Source: Kingdonia uniflora
Lineage: Eukaryota; Streptophyta; Magnoliopsida; Ranunculales; Circaeasteraceae
DNA: 64,000 nucleotides
Assembly: GCA_014058105.1 (NCBI GenBank)
Contig: JACGCM010001655.1
Span: forward strand, 3,348,001-3,412,000
Reading direction: 5' to 3'
Shown here: piece by piece, positions 21,110 to 31,840 of the stretch
Layout of the letters: every line of letters begins with the position of its first letter
How positions within the stretch are numbered: position 1 is the stretch's first letter
Notes under the pieces: model-generated
What the model was told of the DNA's origin: nothing
The model's database searches: none
What the model saw: the letters and a program-made list of their open reading frames with translations, nothing else
Made by a program: the position numbers and the translations under genes

Positions 21110-22440
21110 GATTACTTTGTGTTTACATCAATTGTACAAGGCTGAGGCCGTGGCCTGTTATTGGAGACCAACTGCATTGTGATCCACAGATTTTGTAAGG
21201 GTTTTTCTTCTTCTGTCATTAAGAAATATGAGCTTTTATCAGTTTTATCGTACACTACATGGGGTCCTTCCACGGATTCGGCTAGTTTGCCAGCATTTCG
21301 AGGCCTCGAGGATTGGTTGACATGTCCAAGTACCAGATCTCCGATCTTGAAACTTCGGGGTCGAACTTTATTGTTATAGGACTTCTGGATGAACAGATGA
21401 TAACGACCAAGGTTGGCAATTTCTCGGTCTCTGGTTTCGTCAATCCATAACATGCTGTACCCGAGCTCAAACTCTCATTGTCGTCGTCTGGGAGGTTGGG
21501 ATCCCGTGTGGGTACTTTGAATTGAGTGGGGAGCATGGCTTCGGTACCGTATGCTAGAAGGAAGGGGGAACAGCTTGTAGATTTTCTTGGTATTGTTCGA
21601 TAGGTCCAAAGGATATGTTGTAACTCCTGAACCCATCGACCTTTCTTTGTATCGACTCTTTTCTTGAGACCGTCGATAATGGTTTTGTTGATTGCTTGGA
21701 CTTGGCCATTTCCTTGAGGGTAATATGTTCTTGAGGGTAAGAGGATGATATTGTGCTTTTTGAGGAAATTTATTACCTCGTTACCAACGAACTGGGGACC
21801 ATTGTCACATCAAATCATATGGGGGCACCTAAAGTTTGTGATGATATTTTCCCATAGATACTTGATGACATCTTCTTCTCTGGTTCAGCATAAAGGTACA
21901 ACTTTGACCCATTTGGTATAATAGTTTGTTTCCACAAGGATATTCTCTCGGCTGCCTGAGGCTTAAGGAAAAGGGACAATAAGATCGATAGCCCATCTAT
22001 TGAATGGCCAGGGGACTTGACTGAAATGGAGGTCTTACGAAGGGCTGTGGTTCTCGTGGACATGACTTTGGCATTTATCACAGTGTTTAGCATACGCTTC
22101 GGCTTGTTTTTTCATGTTTGGCCAGAATAAACCTTGAGAAACGGCTCAAAGGACCAAAGAACGACCAGCAGTATGAGCACCGCAGGTACCTTGGTGGAGT
22201 TTGGCTAGAATTCCAGAGGCTTTGGCTTGACATATGCATCGAAGGAGGACGCCATTTTGGGATTTACGATATAACTCATGTTTGAGGATAGTGTATCTGC
22301 GACAGTTTTCTAACAAAGATCGCTTGGCTTTAGGATCATCTGGAAGGGTTGCATTGTTGAAGTAGTGGAGGAATCGTGTCTGCCAGTCGTCTGGATTGAG
22401 ACTCTGGCCCCCAATATTAATGGTATTGATTTCCATCTAG
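21110..22440 (-). pseudogene. pol (INT): E2 integrase, broken
   Basis: On the minus strand: spacer MEINTINIGGQSLNPDDWQT, zinc region GTCGAHTAGRS and AYAKHCDKC, core FNRWAIDLIVPFP, CDNGPQFVGNEV and YYPQGNGQVQAINKTIIDG. The third catalytic residue is Gln in place of Glu (GAA to CAA). The C-terminal part reads IKFDPEVSRSEIWYL / VYDKTDKSSYFLM in shifting frames. No chromodomain. Confidence 0.88.
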
Positions 22441-23430
22441 TCGATACTTGGGTGTTGTACTTCGATGTAGAGGGTACGGGATTTTGATTGGCCTAATATA
22501 GCTACTATGTAGGCGAGGGAATCTGCATGTCAGTTTTCTCCTCGAGGGTAATTAGTGATAGAAGATTTTTCAGGAAAACGGTCCAAGCGCTGTCGAACGA
22601 GAAGAACATATTCAGCCATGCGACCGTTAGCTTGATTTTCACCTATGTAATGTCTCTGAACAAGTTAGGAATCTATGAAAATTGAATGCTTGGGAATGTC
22701 AAGTTCGAGTGCGAGGTCGAGGCCATGGATCAAAGCTTCATACTCTTCTTCGTCATTGGATCATTCAAAGTTTAATTTGACGGCCTTTTTTATTCGATCA
22801 TTGGTAGGAGTTACCTAGACTATACCGTTCCCTGAACCATTGGGTCCAGCGGATCCATACGTGAATAAACGCCATCCGGTGTTAGGGTTCCATGGATCTG
22901 TTGCTTCGGGTTACTTATCTGTTGAGTCATCTTCATGTTCCTCTCAATCGACATTTTCGACCGGAAAGTCAGCAAGGAAGTCTGCTACTTCTTGGCCTTT
23001 CTGGGATATCTGCTTCTCGAATGGAATGTCGTGTTCACCAAGATAAATTGACCATTGTTGTACTTGTCTGGATTTCTTTTTCTTGCTTAGCACTTCTCGA
23101 AGGGGGTAGCTTGATATAACACGGATTGGGTGAGCTTGAAAATATGGTTTGAGTTTGCGGGGTGAGTTGACAAGGTTGAGGAGCAAACGCTCAAGTTTTG
23201 AATATCAAGTTTCTACGGGTGAGAGAGTTTTGCTAATAAAATATGCAGGCTTCTCAATGTTGGAATCGAGTTGAATAACCACTAAACTGATAGAGGTGTC
23301 TATGACAACGAAGTATAAAGAAAGTATCTCGCCTTCGATAGGGGTGTTAATGATGGGTGGTCAGCCAAGGTAAGTTTTGAGTTCGAGAAAGGCTTGTTTA
23401 CATTCAGGTGTCCAGCTAATCTCAGGGTTG
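22441..23430 (-). pseudogene. pol (RH): E2 tandem RNase H domains, broken
   Basis: The archaeal-like domain lies at about 22930-22560, with LFTYGSAGPNGSGNGIV (first Asp lost), SNDEEEYEALIHGLDLALEL and HSIFIDS. The Ty3-type domain lies upstream on the minus strand, with KLKPYFQAHPIRVISSYPLR, YLGEHDIPFEKQISQKGQEV and ADFLADFPVENVD. Confidence 0.85.
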
Positions 23431-24300
23431 TTTTTCTTTTTTGCTTTGCGGACGCCTTGGTCACGTAAGGGGGAAACAAGCCAAGCACATATGTCTGAGG
23501 ATTTGGAAATGAAATGGCTGAGGGATGCTATCTTACCACTTCTTGGACATCTCTTTTTGTTCGGGGTGAAGATTTGTCAATAAGGGCTCGAATATGGGTG
23601 GGGTCGATCTCAATACCACGTTTGCTGACGAGGTGGCCTAAAAATTTACCAGATGAAACACCAAATTGGTATTTGTCTAGGTTGAGTTTTATGTTGTATA
23701 TTTGAAGTATCAAAAAGACTTTGGTTAGTTCCTCAATGAGGGTCTATTTTGGAAGGCTCTTGCATAACATGTCGGTAATATACACTTCGACCGAGTTGCC
23801 AAGCAAAGGTTTAAACATGGTTGTGACAAGACGTTGGTAAGTGGCTCCCACACTTTTAAGTTCAAAGGGCATAACATAAAAATAGTAAAGGCCTTGTTCT
23901 ATGATGAAAGAAGTTTTAAGTTGATCTTCAGGGAGAAGGGGTTCCTGATTGTACCCCGAAGCTGTGTCCATCATAGATAGGCCTTCATGTCCTACTGTGG
24001 CATCAAGGAGTACTGAATTGATCGACAATGGGAAACTGTCTTTCAGTGTGTACTTTTTGAGGTCTGTAATACTGATCATGCTGTTCTTCTTAGAAACTGC
24101 CACAATATTTGATATCCAGTCAGCGTACTTTACTTCTCTGATAAAACCTACGGCTATCAGCTTGTCTACATCAACGTTCACTGCTTCACGAATTTAAAGT
24201 ACTAGGGTATACTTCTTCAGTTTTACTATTGTAGAATGGGGTATGAGGTTGAGGCGATGGCACGCCAAACTGGGGTCGACACGGGGAATCTCCTGTAACG
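23431..24300 (-). pseudogene. pol (RT): E2 reverse transcriptase, broken
   Basis: The open stretch at 24181-23744 covers VDKLIAVGFIREVKYADWIS, ITDLKKYTLKDSFPLSINSV, GHEGLSMMDTASGYNQEPLL, YYFYVMPFELKSVGATYQRL and NSVEVYITDMLCKSL. The active site is YITD where E4 has YIDD. Downstream, LNLDKYQFGVSSGKFLGHLV and EIDPTHIRALIDKSSPRTKR continue at 23713-23528. Confidence 0.9.
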
Positions 24301-24960
24301 TCCATGCAAAGACGTCCTTGTTTGCTCGAAGGAAGTCTGCGAGCTCGAGGCGTTCTGCCTCGTCTAGAAAAATTCCAATGAATTTACCTCGACCAGGACC
24401 TTAGAGTTTTATATAAGCAGTGGGTTCGATGGGTGAGGTAGTATCTTTCAAAGGCATAGGGAGAGAGAGAGAGAGATAGTGATTGCTATGGGCAGCTGAC
24501 GAGCCTTCAAGTTTGATCGATCTCCGGGTACTCGCATGAATGGGCGAGGTGTTGAGAGCCTTTCAAGTTCGATGTACCATCATGGGTGGTGAAACAAAGG
24601 GTTTGATGTTAGGTCAAAGGTATGGCACGCATGGCATGGAGCCAGTCGCGCCCAAGAATGCCGAGGTATTCGGACTTTTTGTCAATGACAAGAAAGCTGG
24701 TTTGAAGTGTGACTGGGCCGGTAATAACTGGGAGGCTGATTCGACCAACAACGACTTCTGTGGCCCTGTTAAAATATTTGAGTTCGTCATTGGCAGCAGT
24801 GATGAGGTCGGTCTTCTTCATGGTTTGGACAATTTGGTGGAAAAGGACATCAGCTGTACTTCCTGTGTTTATTGGCATTGTGTGGATAACGATGTTATTA
24901 ATCTTAATCATGATGACTAATAGATTAGAATGAGGAAAATGGACATGGGACGTATCACAG
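24301..24960 (-). pseudogene. pol (PR): E2 RT linker and protease, broken
   Basis: Protease is open at 24911-24609: IVIHTMPINTGSTADVLFHQ, VVVGRISLPVITGPVTLQTS and ILGRDWLHAMRAIPLT. The catalytic DTG is NTG (Asp to Asn), so it is inactive. The linker to RT with the FAWTLQEIP-type motif lies downstream on the minus strand. Confidence 0.88.
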
Positions 24961-25560
24961 TCGATGAAAGAGATGCCTTCGAGTCGAGGGCAAAGGCTTG
25001 ATTCAGGCAGAAGGACGGGTAACTTCTCCTGGTAAGTGAGTTTGTAACATTCTCTAACAAGCTTACGCTAGATCTTAGAATAGCCTCTATCGATATTATT
25101 AACTTCAATAAAATGTATTCGGTAGATATGCTCCTCGGCCGGGCGGCAGCAGGGGTAGGTTGAGACTTGAGGTATTGCCCGTCAAGGTAGCTGGGAAGGT
25201 CGGCAACATACTGATGTAGACGACCTGGTTTGAGAATGATTTCGAGAGAGCGTTGGTGGGTAAAGCATTTGTTGGTGTAGTGACAGTTACATTTGTGGTT
25301 GGCGCAGTAAGGTTTACCTGGTCTGACATTGATAGGGAAAAGGATACGCCATATGGGTTCTGCCTGTATATGGGCAGTATGTGTGGGTAAGACTGGCTTC
25401 GGTCGCTTCTTGCGAACTTCAGCATTATCGTCATTGTGAGGGTGTTTGAGGCTCTCAGTCTTCTATGAGATGGGAACGATCAGGGGTGTTTGGGTAGAAG
25501 GTGGGTTTTGTCGAGGTTTATTGATAGAAGTGTTCAAAGGTTAGCCCTGTTTGTGGGATT
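24961..25560 (-). pseudogene. E2 gag-pol connector, broken
   Basis: This carries the Cys/His-rich connector in broken frames (25434-25105 is open in one frame). Reading the proper frame gives the YCANHKCNCHYTNKCF-type motif and the LPSYLDG spacer seen in E1 and E5. Confidence 0.65.
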
Positions 25561-26751
25561 CATGGAGGCCCTAAAGGTCGATGTAGCCATTAACCTTTAA
25601 GAGCATCTCCTCGAGGGTGCGAGGTTTGTGGAGGACTAGGAACTCTTTCACACGGCTGTGATCTGGTAATGCATTTGAGTACGTGAGCACAGCATTCGCA
25701 CAGTCAAGGTTCTCGACTTTCCGTGATTCATCGAGAAACCTCTTGGTAAAGGTTTCGAGTGTTTCACTGCTAGACTTTCTAAAATTGAGGAAGGAATCGA
25801 CTCTGACTTCTCTGTCTTTATTGAAGGCAAACTGGGTAATGAAAAGTTCTGAAAGTTGCTCGAAACTCAGGATAGAGCCTTTAGGGAGATTATGATACCA
25901 TCGAAGGGGGCTATCAGTAAGGCTGGTGGGAAAAAGGCATCATAGCAGGTAGTCGGCTGTGAAATAGAGGCTCAGAGCATTTTGCAATTCGAGAATGTGT
26001 GATTGAGGGTCAGTGTTGCAGTATTTGCTGAGTTTTGGAATACAGAAATTGGGGGGTATCTCAATAGCGAGATGTTTGGGGCAAAGGGGGTTATTCAATC
26101 GACTCCAGGAGTTGGAGGTTGGGCTCGCGCTGGCGCGAACAACGGGTTGGATTTTAAAATCAAGGTCCTGCTATGCAGCAGAGGGAGGATGAGGGGGAGA
26201 TTGAGGGATTCGGGGATGGTGAGGTCGAGTAAGTGGTTCTGTTCGGCGCTGCGCTCCCCGATACGTTCTCGAGCAGGGTAGCATTTGGGATGTCTGGAGA
26301 AGCAAATGCTAGAATCAGAGGAGTTTTCTGTGGGGTGGATGCCGAGATGGATGGAGCCACTAAGGGGAATAGTATGGGGAGCACCCTCGGTACCAATATA
26401 GACTGGGTGTACTTCCAGATTGGGTAGGGGTCCTAGACGGGTGCGGGTAGGCACGCGCCACGGGTCTGGTGCTTGGGATGGTTGAGCAGCTTCCAGAGGC
26501 TGTAGTCTCTGCAACTCTCAGACGGTGTTACGTAACTCGTTAATCACCCAGTTTTGTCTGTCGGCATCGCCTAGGCAACGATTTCGTTTGGCTCTAAATT
26601 CTAGCCGGTACTTTTTACGTTCCTGGAGAAGTTGTGCATGGTAGCGCTCCTCAGCTTAAGGAAATTGTTAATAATGTAAGGCTATTTGAGCTGCCACTTC
26701 GTCTACGGAGTTCCCGGCATGGGTAGAACTGGACCAGAAGGTGGGCTCCAT
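25561..26751 (-). pseudogene. gag: E2 gag, broken
   Basis: Start MEPTFWSSSTHAGNSVDEVA at 26751. The proline-rich middle is open at 26514-26095 (LQPLEAAQPSQAPDPWRVPT, LGPLPNLEVHPVYIGTEGAP). The gag core lies at about 25900-25570 on the minus strand, with FITQFAFNKDREVRV and ETFTKRFLDESRKVENLDCA. Frameshifts separate the parts. Confidence 0.85.
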
Positions 26752-26819
26752 TAAGAATAATCTGTTGAAGGTAAAGAACAAAGGGGGTGAAATAAGAAAG
26801 GGAGATAGGTAGGGTGGGA

Positions 26820-26837
26820 GGCACAGCCGACACCAAA
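26820..26837 (-). other. E2 primer-binding site
   Basis: On the minus strand TTTGGTGTCGGCTGTGCC follows the LTR, a mutated form of the family's TTTGGCGCCGTTTGTGC. Confidence 0.75.
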
Positions 26838-27566
26838 TGTATAGGCCTAACTTCTTAATGAGGGGAAGTCGGCTCTTACACCACGGGGCTTAATCTTCAA
26901 ACAAAGGAATGCAAGTGCATAATCTAGAGCACGAATGGTCTATAGATAATTTACTTGCGTAGAGGCCAGGAATGTTGCTCTCCACGACCTCTGATGAGAA
27001 TTTTTAAGAGTGTTTATATTTCTGTCGAGTAGTCGAAGGATCGAGTACTCGGTTTTACAAGGTGATCGAAGGTAAAACGTATAGGCTTTAGGGGAGGATT
27101 TTTTAACCTATCCTTGGTTCCCCATCTCTCCTATTAATAGAATCAAAGGAAGGGCTGAGTCAAAAAGGTTAGGTTGGATTACAAATGTACAATCCGGGTA
27201 TCCTCCGGATATCGAGCGGATATCCCGGAGTTGGTATTGAAATAGGAATTCTAAGGTCTGCTACCATGCCCTATCACTGTAGCTGTCTGTCGGTCATTCA
27301 CTGTGTACTGATACTATTGCCGCCTGAGGGTCTTATCACTGTAGCTGACTGAACCGACAACGGCGTCATTCTTATCTTGTGAGATGGTCAAAGTATTTTT
27401 GAAGTGAAGTTCATCATCGAGGCTTGTTCAGGGTCGAGGCTTCGTCTTCAGGCCATCCTTGGGGGACTTGTTTGAGAGATTGAGTTGGCATTGAGATATT
27501 CGGGTAGGCTTCGAAGCAGCCTTCGTGTATCTGACTGGGGTAGAAGGCTACGAGTAGGCTACTACA
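26838..27566 (-). repeat. E2 5' LTR
   Basis: In + orientation it runs TGTATAGGCCTAACTTC to GAGTAGGCTACTACA, 729 bp. The core promoter at 27132-27139 reads TATTAATA in place of TATTTATA, so the box is weakened. Confidence 0.9.
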
Positions 27567-27571
27567 GAGTG

Positions 27572-27680
27572 TCCCATTCTAGGCCTCTACGCATGTATAT
27601 TATCAGTAGGTTATTTGTATTATTGATTATATGCTTGAACCCTTTGATTGAAGATAAATCCCGTGGAGTTGGCTCTTACA
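27572..27680 (+). repeat. E1 3' LTR, last part, with inverted end
   Basis: The LTR resumes after E2 (TCCCATTCTAGGCCTCTACG) and matches the 5' LTR up to AAATCCCGTGG. It then ends in AGTTGGCTCTTACA, which is the reverse complement of TGTAAGAGCCAACT that belongs here. The last about 29 bases (to GGCCCCTACA) are absent. CTTAT follows at once. Confidence 0.85.
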
Positions 27681-27924
27681 CTTATGTTGTTGATGGGGCC
27701 CCTTCGTGGTCGCATGTATTGTAAAACTATATATGTTTGTTTTCAAAGCGTTGATAACGTATTTTCTGCATAATACTATGGATATGTATTCGTGTACACG
27801 TGGCAACTAAATGTTCGGGGATGGCTCCAGTTGGCAATTTTCTCACTGGGCCAGCCCTCATTAGTCGGCCCTCGTAGAAGCTGTAAAATGGGAGTTTAAG
27901 GTGATCGAAGTGTCATGTCAATTG
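27681..27924. other. Outer locus, right of E1
   Basis: It begins with the right CTTAT duplication, so it was once joined to 1575. It is AT-rich at first, then has GC-richer sequence; I see no gene in it. E3 starts at its end. Confidence 0.6.
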
Positions 27925-28508
27925 TGTAGTAGCCTACTTGCAGAGGGTTCAAAGACGAAGCATCGACTCCACATCAGCATCTGAAACATCTTCGCTGACG
28001 TATCAGATAGCCAGCTCACCAGACAAGAACGACGTTGTTGTTGGTCCTTGCAGCTACAGTGACAGATCGAACGATGGCTACAGTATCGGAGTTCAGTACC
28101 AAACCCAACATTTCTGGCGTCAACACCATCTCTGGGATACCCGCCTAATACCCAGATGGTACCCTTGTAATGTGACCTACCTTGCTGACTCAATCCTTCC
28201 TATGTTCTATAAATAGGAGGGAAGGGGAATCAAGGATAGGTTATAAAATTTGACTTCAGAGCCCTTGCGGTTTATCTTTGACCTCCCTATAAAGTACAAA
28301 ATACTTGAACCTTCGACTACTCAAAAGTAATATACTATCTCTTAAAAATCCACATCAGAGGTCATTGAGAGACCCATTCTAGGCCTTCAAGCAAGTATAT
28401 TGTCAATAGATTACTCGTACTATAGATTATATGCTTGAATCCTTTGAGTGAAAATAAACCCGTGGTGTAAGAGCCAACCTCCCCCCTGTACAAAGTTAGT
28501 CCCCTACA
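27925..28508 (+). repeat. E3 5' LTR
   Basis: TGTAGTAGCCTACTTGCAGA to GTCCCCTACA, 584 bp. It is shorter than other copies through loss in the left half of U3 (after position about 27945). TATAAATA is at 28208-28215. Confidence 0.9.
28208..28215 (+). promoter_or_regulatory. LTR TATA box, E3
   Basis: TCTATAAATAGGAGGGA, the form conserved in E4 and E6's 3' LTR. It would drive the full-length RNA. Confidence 0.75.
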
Positions 28509-28526
28509 ATTGGCGCCGTTTGTGCT
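28509..28526 (+). other. E3 primer-binding site, best preserved
   Basis: ATTGGCGCCGTTTGTGC. TGGCGCCGTT complements the 3' end of plant tRNA-Asp for ten bases; the following TGTGC does not, so the primer tRNA is uncertain. Confidence 0.85.
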
Positions 28527-28590
28527 TGCCCACCCTACCAATCTACCTTGTTTATTTTCTCCCTTTTCCAACTCCTACAGCTCATTCCCA

Positions 28591-28880
28591 ATGGCCCCCA
28601 CCGTCTGCCTTACTTCCACCCATGCCAGTAGCACCGTCGACGGAGTGGCCGCAGCTTACCTTACTTTCTCAGCAATTCGCTCAAGCCGAGGAGTGACACC
28701 AAATACAGCTGTACCAGGAACATGAAAAACATCGGCAAGAGTTTGAAGTCGAACAGCATCGCAGTTTGGATGATGCCGAGAGGCAAAACTGTGCAATCGA
28801 CGATCTACGCAATACCATCCGAGAGCTGCAACGACTATAGCCCCTAGATGCTCCTCTACCGTCTCGAGTACCAGCCCCAT
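28591..28880 (+). pseudogene. gag: E3 gag, N-terminal part before E4
   Basis: MAPTVCLTSTHASSTVDGVA is followed by a frameshift into LTLLSQQFAQAEE, then a stop, then the coiled-coil part with relatives of EWNRRLDNADRQNRAID. E4 interrupts it after CCAGCCCCAT; it continues at 42369. Confidence 0.85.
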
Positions 28881-29576
28881 TATAGTAGCCTACTCGCAGC
28901 CTTCTACCTCAAATAGATAATCGGCGGCTACCAAATAAGCGTCCCAAAGATTATCCAAAGGCAAAGCCTCGACTCCGAATTAAACCTCAAGGACGGACTC
29001 CGCATCATAGCAGAAACACTTCGACCATATCCGCGCATGGTCAAAGTATGATGGGAAAGACAGCTAGCTCACTAGACAAGATGCTGCAGTTGTTGGTCCA
29101 TGCAGCTATAGTGACAGGCCCAACCACTTCTATAGTATCAAAGTACAAAGATAGACTCAACAACTGTTACAGTGACAGTTCCGACATTTTCGGGGCCCAT
29201 ACCCACACCGGGATATCCGGATAGTACCCTTGTAATATGACCTAACCTTGGTGACTCAACCCTTTCTATGTTCTATAAATAGGAGAGATGGGGAACTAAG
29301 GAAGGGTTACAAAAATTCCCCCCAGTCCATTTGTAGTTTACCTTCGATCACCTTGTAGAAACCAAGTACATAAACCTTCAACTACTCGACAGAAATATAA
29401 ACACTCTTAAGAATCCTTATCAGAGGTCGTGGAGAGTCACTTTCTAGACGTCCACGCAAGTATATTGTCTATTGATTACCCTAATTCTTGATAACATACT
29501 TGTATTCCTTTGCTTAAAGATTTAACCCCGTTGGGTAAGAGCCAACTTCCCCTCCTTAAGAAGTTAGGCCCCTACA
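28881..29576 (+). repeat. E4 5' LTR
   Basis: TATAGTAGCCTACTCGCAGC to GGCCCCTACA, 696 bp. U3 repeats the motif TACAGTGACAG and variants (29106, 29130, 29167). TATAAATA is at 29274-29281. By eye it differs from the 3' LTR at many positions. Confidence 0.92.
29274..29281 (+). promoter_or_regulatory. LTR TATA box, E4
   Basis: TTCTATAAATAGGAGAGATG, kept in both E4 LTRs (also 42061-42068). Confidence 0.75.
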
Positions 29577-29594
29577 TTTGGCACCGTCTATGCT
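29577..29594 (+). other. E4 primer-binding site
   Basis: TTTGGCACCGTCTATGC directly after the LTR; one change from the TGGCGCC form. Confidence 0.8.
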
Positions 29595-29661
29595 TCCCAC
29601 CCTACCAGTCTCTCTTTCTCTTTCCCTCCCCTTTATTTTCACCTTCCACAGACTCTCCTCA

Positions 29662-30840
29662 ATGGTACCCACTCTCTGTTCCAGTTCAACCCACGCTGAC
29701 AAATCTGTTGACGGAATGGCCACCCTGATAACCCTACTTTCACAGCAATTCGCTCAAGCGGGGTAGCGCCACATTGAATAACTCCACCAGGAGCGTGAAA
29801 AGCACCGACAAGAGTTTGAAGCCGAATGGAATCGTCGCCTTGGCGATGCCAGCAGACAGAACCACGCAATCGATAAGTTGTGAAATACCGTATGAGATTT
29901 GTAGAGACTACAGCCTCTGGAAGCTGCTCAACCATCCCAAGCACCAGATTCATCGCGTGTGTCTGTCCGTCCCCGTCTGGGGCCCCTACCAACTCTTGAA
30001 GTACCCCCAGTCCGTATCCAGGCTGAGGGTGCTTCCCAAACTATTCCTTCAACTGGCTCTATCTATCTCAACATTTACCCCCATAAAATTCTTCTGACTC
30101 CACCCTCCTATCCTCTAGACATCCCAAACGCCGCCCTGCTCGAGAATGTCACAGGGAGTGCAGCGCCGGACATGTTCTTCTTCCTTGACCTCACCATCCT
30201 CAAATCCCTCGATCTCCCCCTCATCCTGCCTATGCTGCACAGCAGGACTTAGACCATTAAATATAACCTGCTGCTTGTGTCAGCGCTAACCCAACTCCCA
30301 ACTCCAGGAGTCGACTGAATAACCCCCTTTGCGCCAAACTTCTCGCTATCGATATACCCTCGAATTTTCGTATTCCCAAACTCAGCATATAACGCAGCAC
30401 AATCCCTCAATCGCGCATTCTCGAATTCCAAAATGCTCAGAGCCTCTATTCCACAGCCAACAACCTGTTATGTCACCTTTCTCCCACCAACCTTACAGAC
30501 AGCCCCCTTCGATGGTATCACAATCTTCCAAATGCCTCGAATTTTCATCGCCCAGTTTGCCTTCAATAAAGACAGAGAACTCAGAGTCGATGCCCTGTTC
30601 AATTTCAAAAAAACCAGCAATGAGACACTTGAAGCCTTCACCAAAAGGTTTCTCGATGAATCTTAGAAAGTCGAGAACCTTGACTGCGTGAATGTTGTGC
30701 TCGCATACTCAAATGCCCTACCAGATCACAGCAGTGTAAAAGAATACCTGGTTCTCCACAAACCTTGAATCCTCGAGGAGATGCTCTCAAAGGTCAATGG
30801 CTATATCGACCACGAGCGCCTCCACGAATCCCGTAAATAA
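29662..30840 (+). pseudogene. gag: E4 gag, broken
   Basis: Start MVPTLCSSSTHADKSVDGMA. The coiled-coil part follows in another frame (EFEAEWNRRLGDASRQNHAI), then LGPLPTLEVPPVRIQAEGAS. The core at 30433-30666 reads FIAQFAFNKDRELRVDALFN, then LEAFTKRFLDES, a TAG, and VENLDCVNVVLAYSNALPDH to LEEMLSKVNGYIDHERLHES. It ends with TAA at 30840, where other copies read on into the connector. Confidence 0.87.
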
Positions 30841-31840
30841 GGCCAACCTTCAACCACCAACTTTAATAAACCTCAACAAAACCCACCTCCTACTTCAATA
30901 CCTCTATTCATTCCTGTCTCACATGAGATTGAGAGCCGCAAGCACCCTAAATATGATAATAATACTGAAGCCCGTAAGAAGTGACCGAAGCCTATCTTGC
31001 CCACACGTACTGCCCCTCTCAGCACCATTCTTTGACACATACAGGTAGACCCCATATGGCATATCCCTTTCCATATCAAAGTCAGACCAGGCAAACCTTA
31101 TTGTGCCAATCACAAATGAAACTATCACCATATCAATAATTACTTTGCCCTCTAGCATTCCCTCAAGATCATCCTCAAAATAGGTCATCTGCATTAGTAT
31201 GTTGATGACCTCCCCAACTACCTTGATTGTTCATACCTCAAGTCTCAATCCACCTCTGCTACCGACCCGGCCGAGGTGTACATCTACCGAATAAATTTCA
31301 TCGAGGTCAACAACATAGATAGCGGGCCCTCTAAGACTAAGCGTAAGCATGTCGAAGAATGTTACAAACTTACTTATAAGGTGAAGCTATCCACCCTCCT
31401 GCCAGGATCAGGCCTCTTTTCTCAACCCAAGGGCATCTCTTTCATCGACTGTGATACTTCCGATGTTCAATTTCCCAACTCAGACTCTTTAGTCATCATG
31501 ATTAAGGTCAAAAACCTCATCCTCCACACCATGTTGATCGATACAGGGAGTGCAGCCGATGTGCTTTTACTTTAGACTGTTCAAACCATGAAGAAGATAG
31601 ATCTCATTACTATTGCCAATGTCGAGTTGAAAGGCTTCAATGGGGCCATAGAAGTCATTGTTGGTCAAATCAGCCTACCAGTTACCTCAAGCCCTGTTAT
31701 TCTTCAAACTAGCTTTCTTGTCCCTGACAAGAAGTTATAATACCTCAGTATCCTCGGGAGTGACTAGCTCCACACCATGCGTGTCATACCCTTGACCAAC
31801 CACCAGACCCTTTGTTTCACCACCCTCGAAGGTATTGGAA
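30841..31840 (+). pseudogene. pol (PR): E4 connector and protease, broken
   Basis: The connector motif reads PGKPYCANHK*NYHHINNYF, with the Cys/His positions partly lost. Protease is open to 31575 with VKNLILHTMLIDTGSAADVL, then a TAG (Gln in relatives), then ELKGFNGAIEVIVGQISLPV. The ILGRDWLH motif is ILGSD*LH (Trp to TAG). The catalytic DTG is intact. Confidence 0.88.

Larger units (their letters stand above)
14397..27566 (-). mobile_element. E2: Tat-lineage element, minus strand, inside E1's 3' LTR
   Basis: E2 is 13,170 bp. It is bounded by TGTAGGGGCC on the left and CTACTACA on the right, with GATTG at 14392-14396 and GAGTG at 27567-27571 as the target duplication. Read on the minus strand it has the same gene order as E1, with genes A, B and C on the plus strand. 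Damage includes protease PINTGST (catalytic Asp to Asn), RT YITD, and integrase GNGQVQA (catalytic Glu to Gln). It lies tail to tail with the body of E1. Confidence 0.92.
1576..27680 (+). mobile_element. E1: Tat-lineage Ty3/Gypsy LTR retrotransposon, split by E2
   Basis: E1 is a complete but dead element. Its own sequence is 1576-14396 plus 27572-27680, about 12.9 kb, with E2 (14397-27566) inserted in its 3' LTR. Perfect CTTAT duplications flank it. The order is 5' LTR, primer-binding site, gag, protease, RT, two RNase H domains, integrase, the 195-bp array, opposite-strand genes C, B and A, polypurine tract and 3' LTR. Lineage is inferred from domain order, dual RNase H, the GHERISMMDTASGYNQ-type RT motif and the opposite-strand genes. 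Many stops and frameshifts, an RT active site changed to YIKD, a protease lacking its Gly-Ser, and a 5' LTR without a TATA box mean it cannot move by itself. Confidence 0.9.

Noticed and set aside
28656..28880. Minus-strand 74-codon ORF opposite E3 gag
   Set aside because: Shadow of the gag coiled-coil region that is established in E5.
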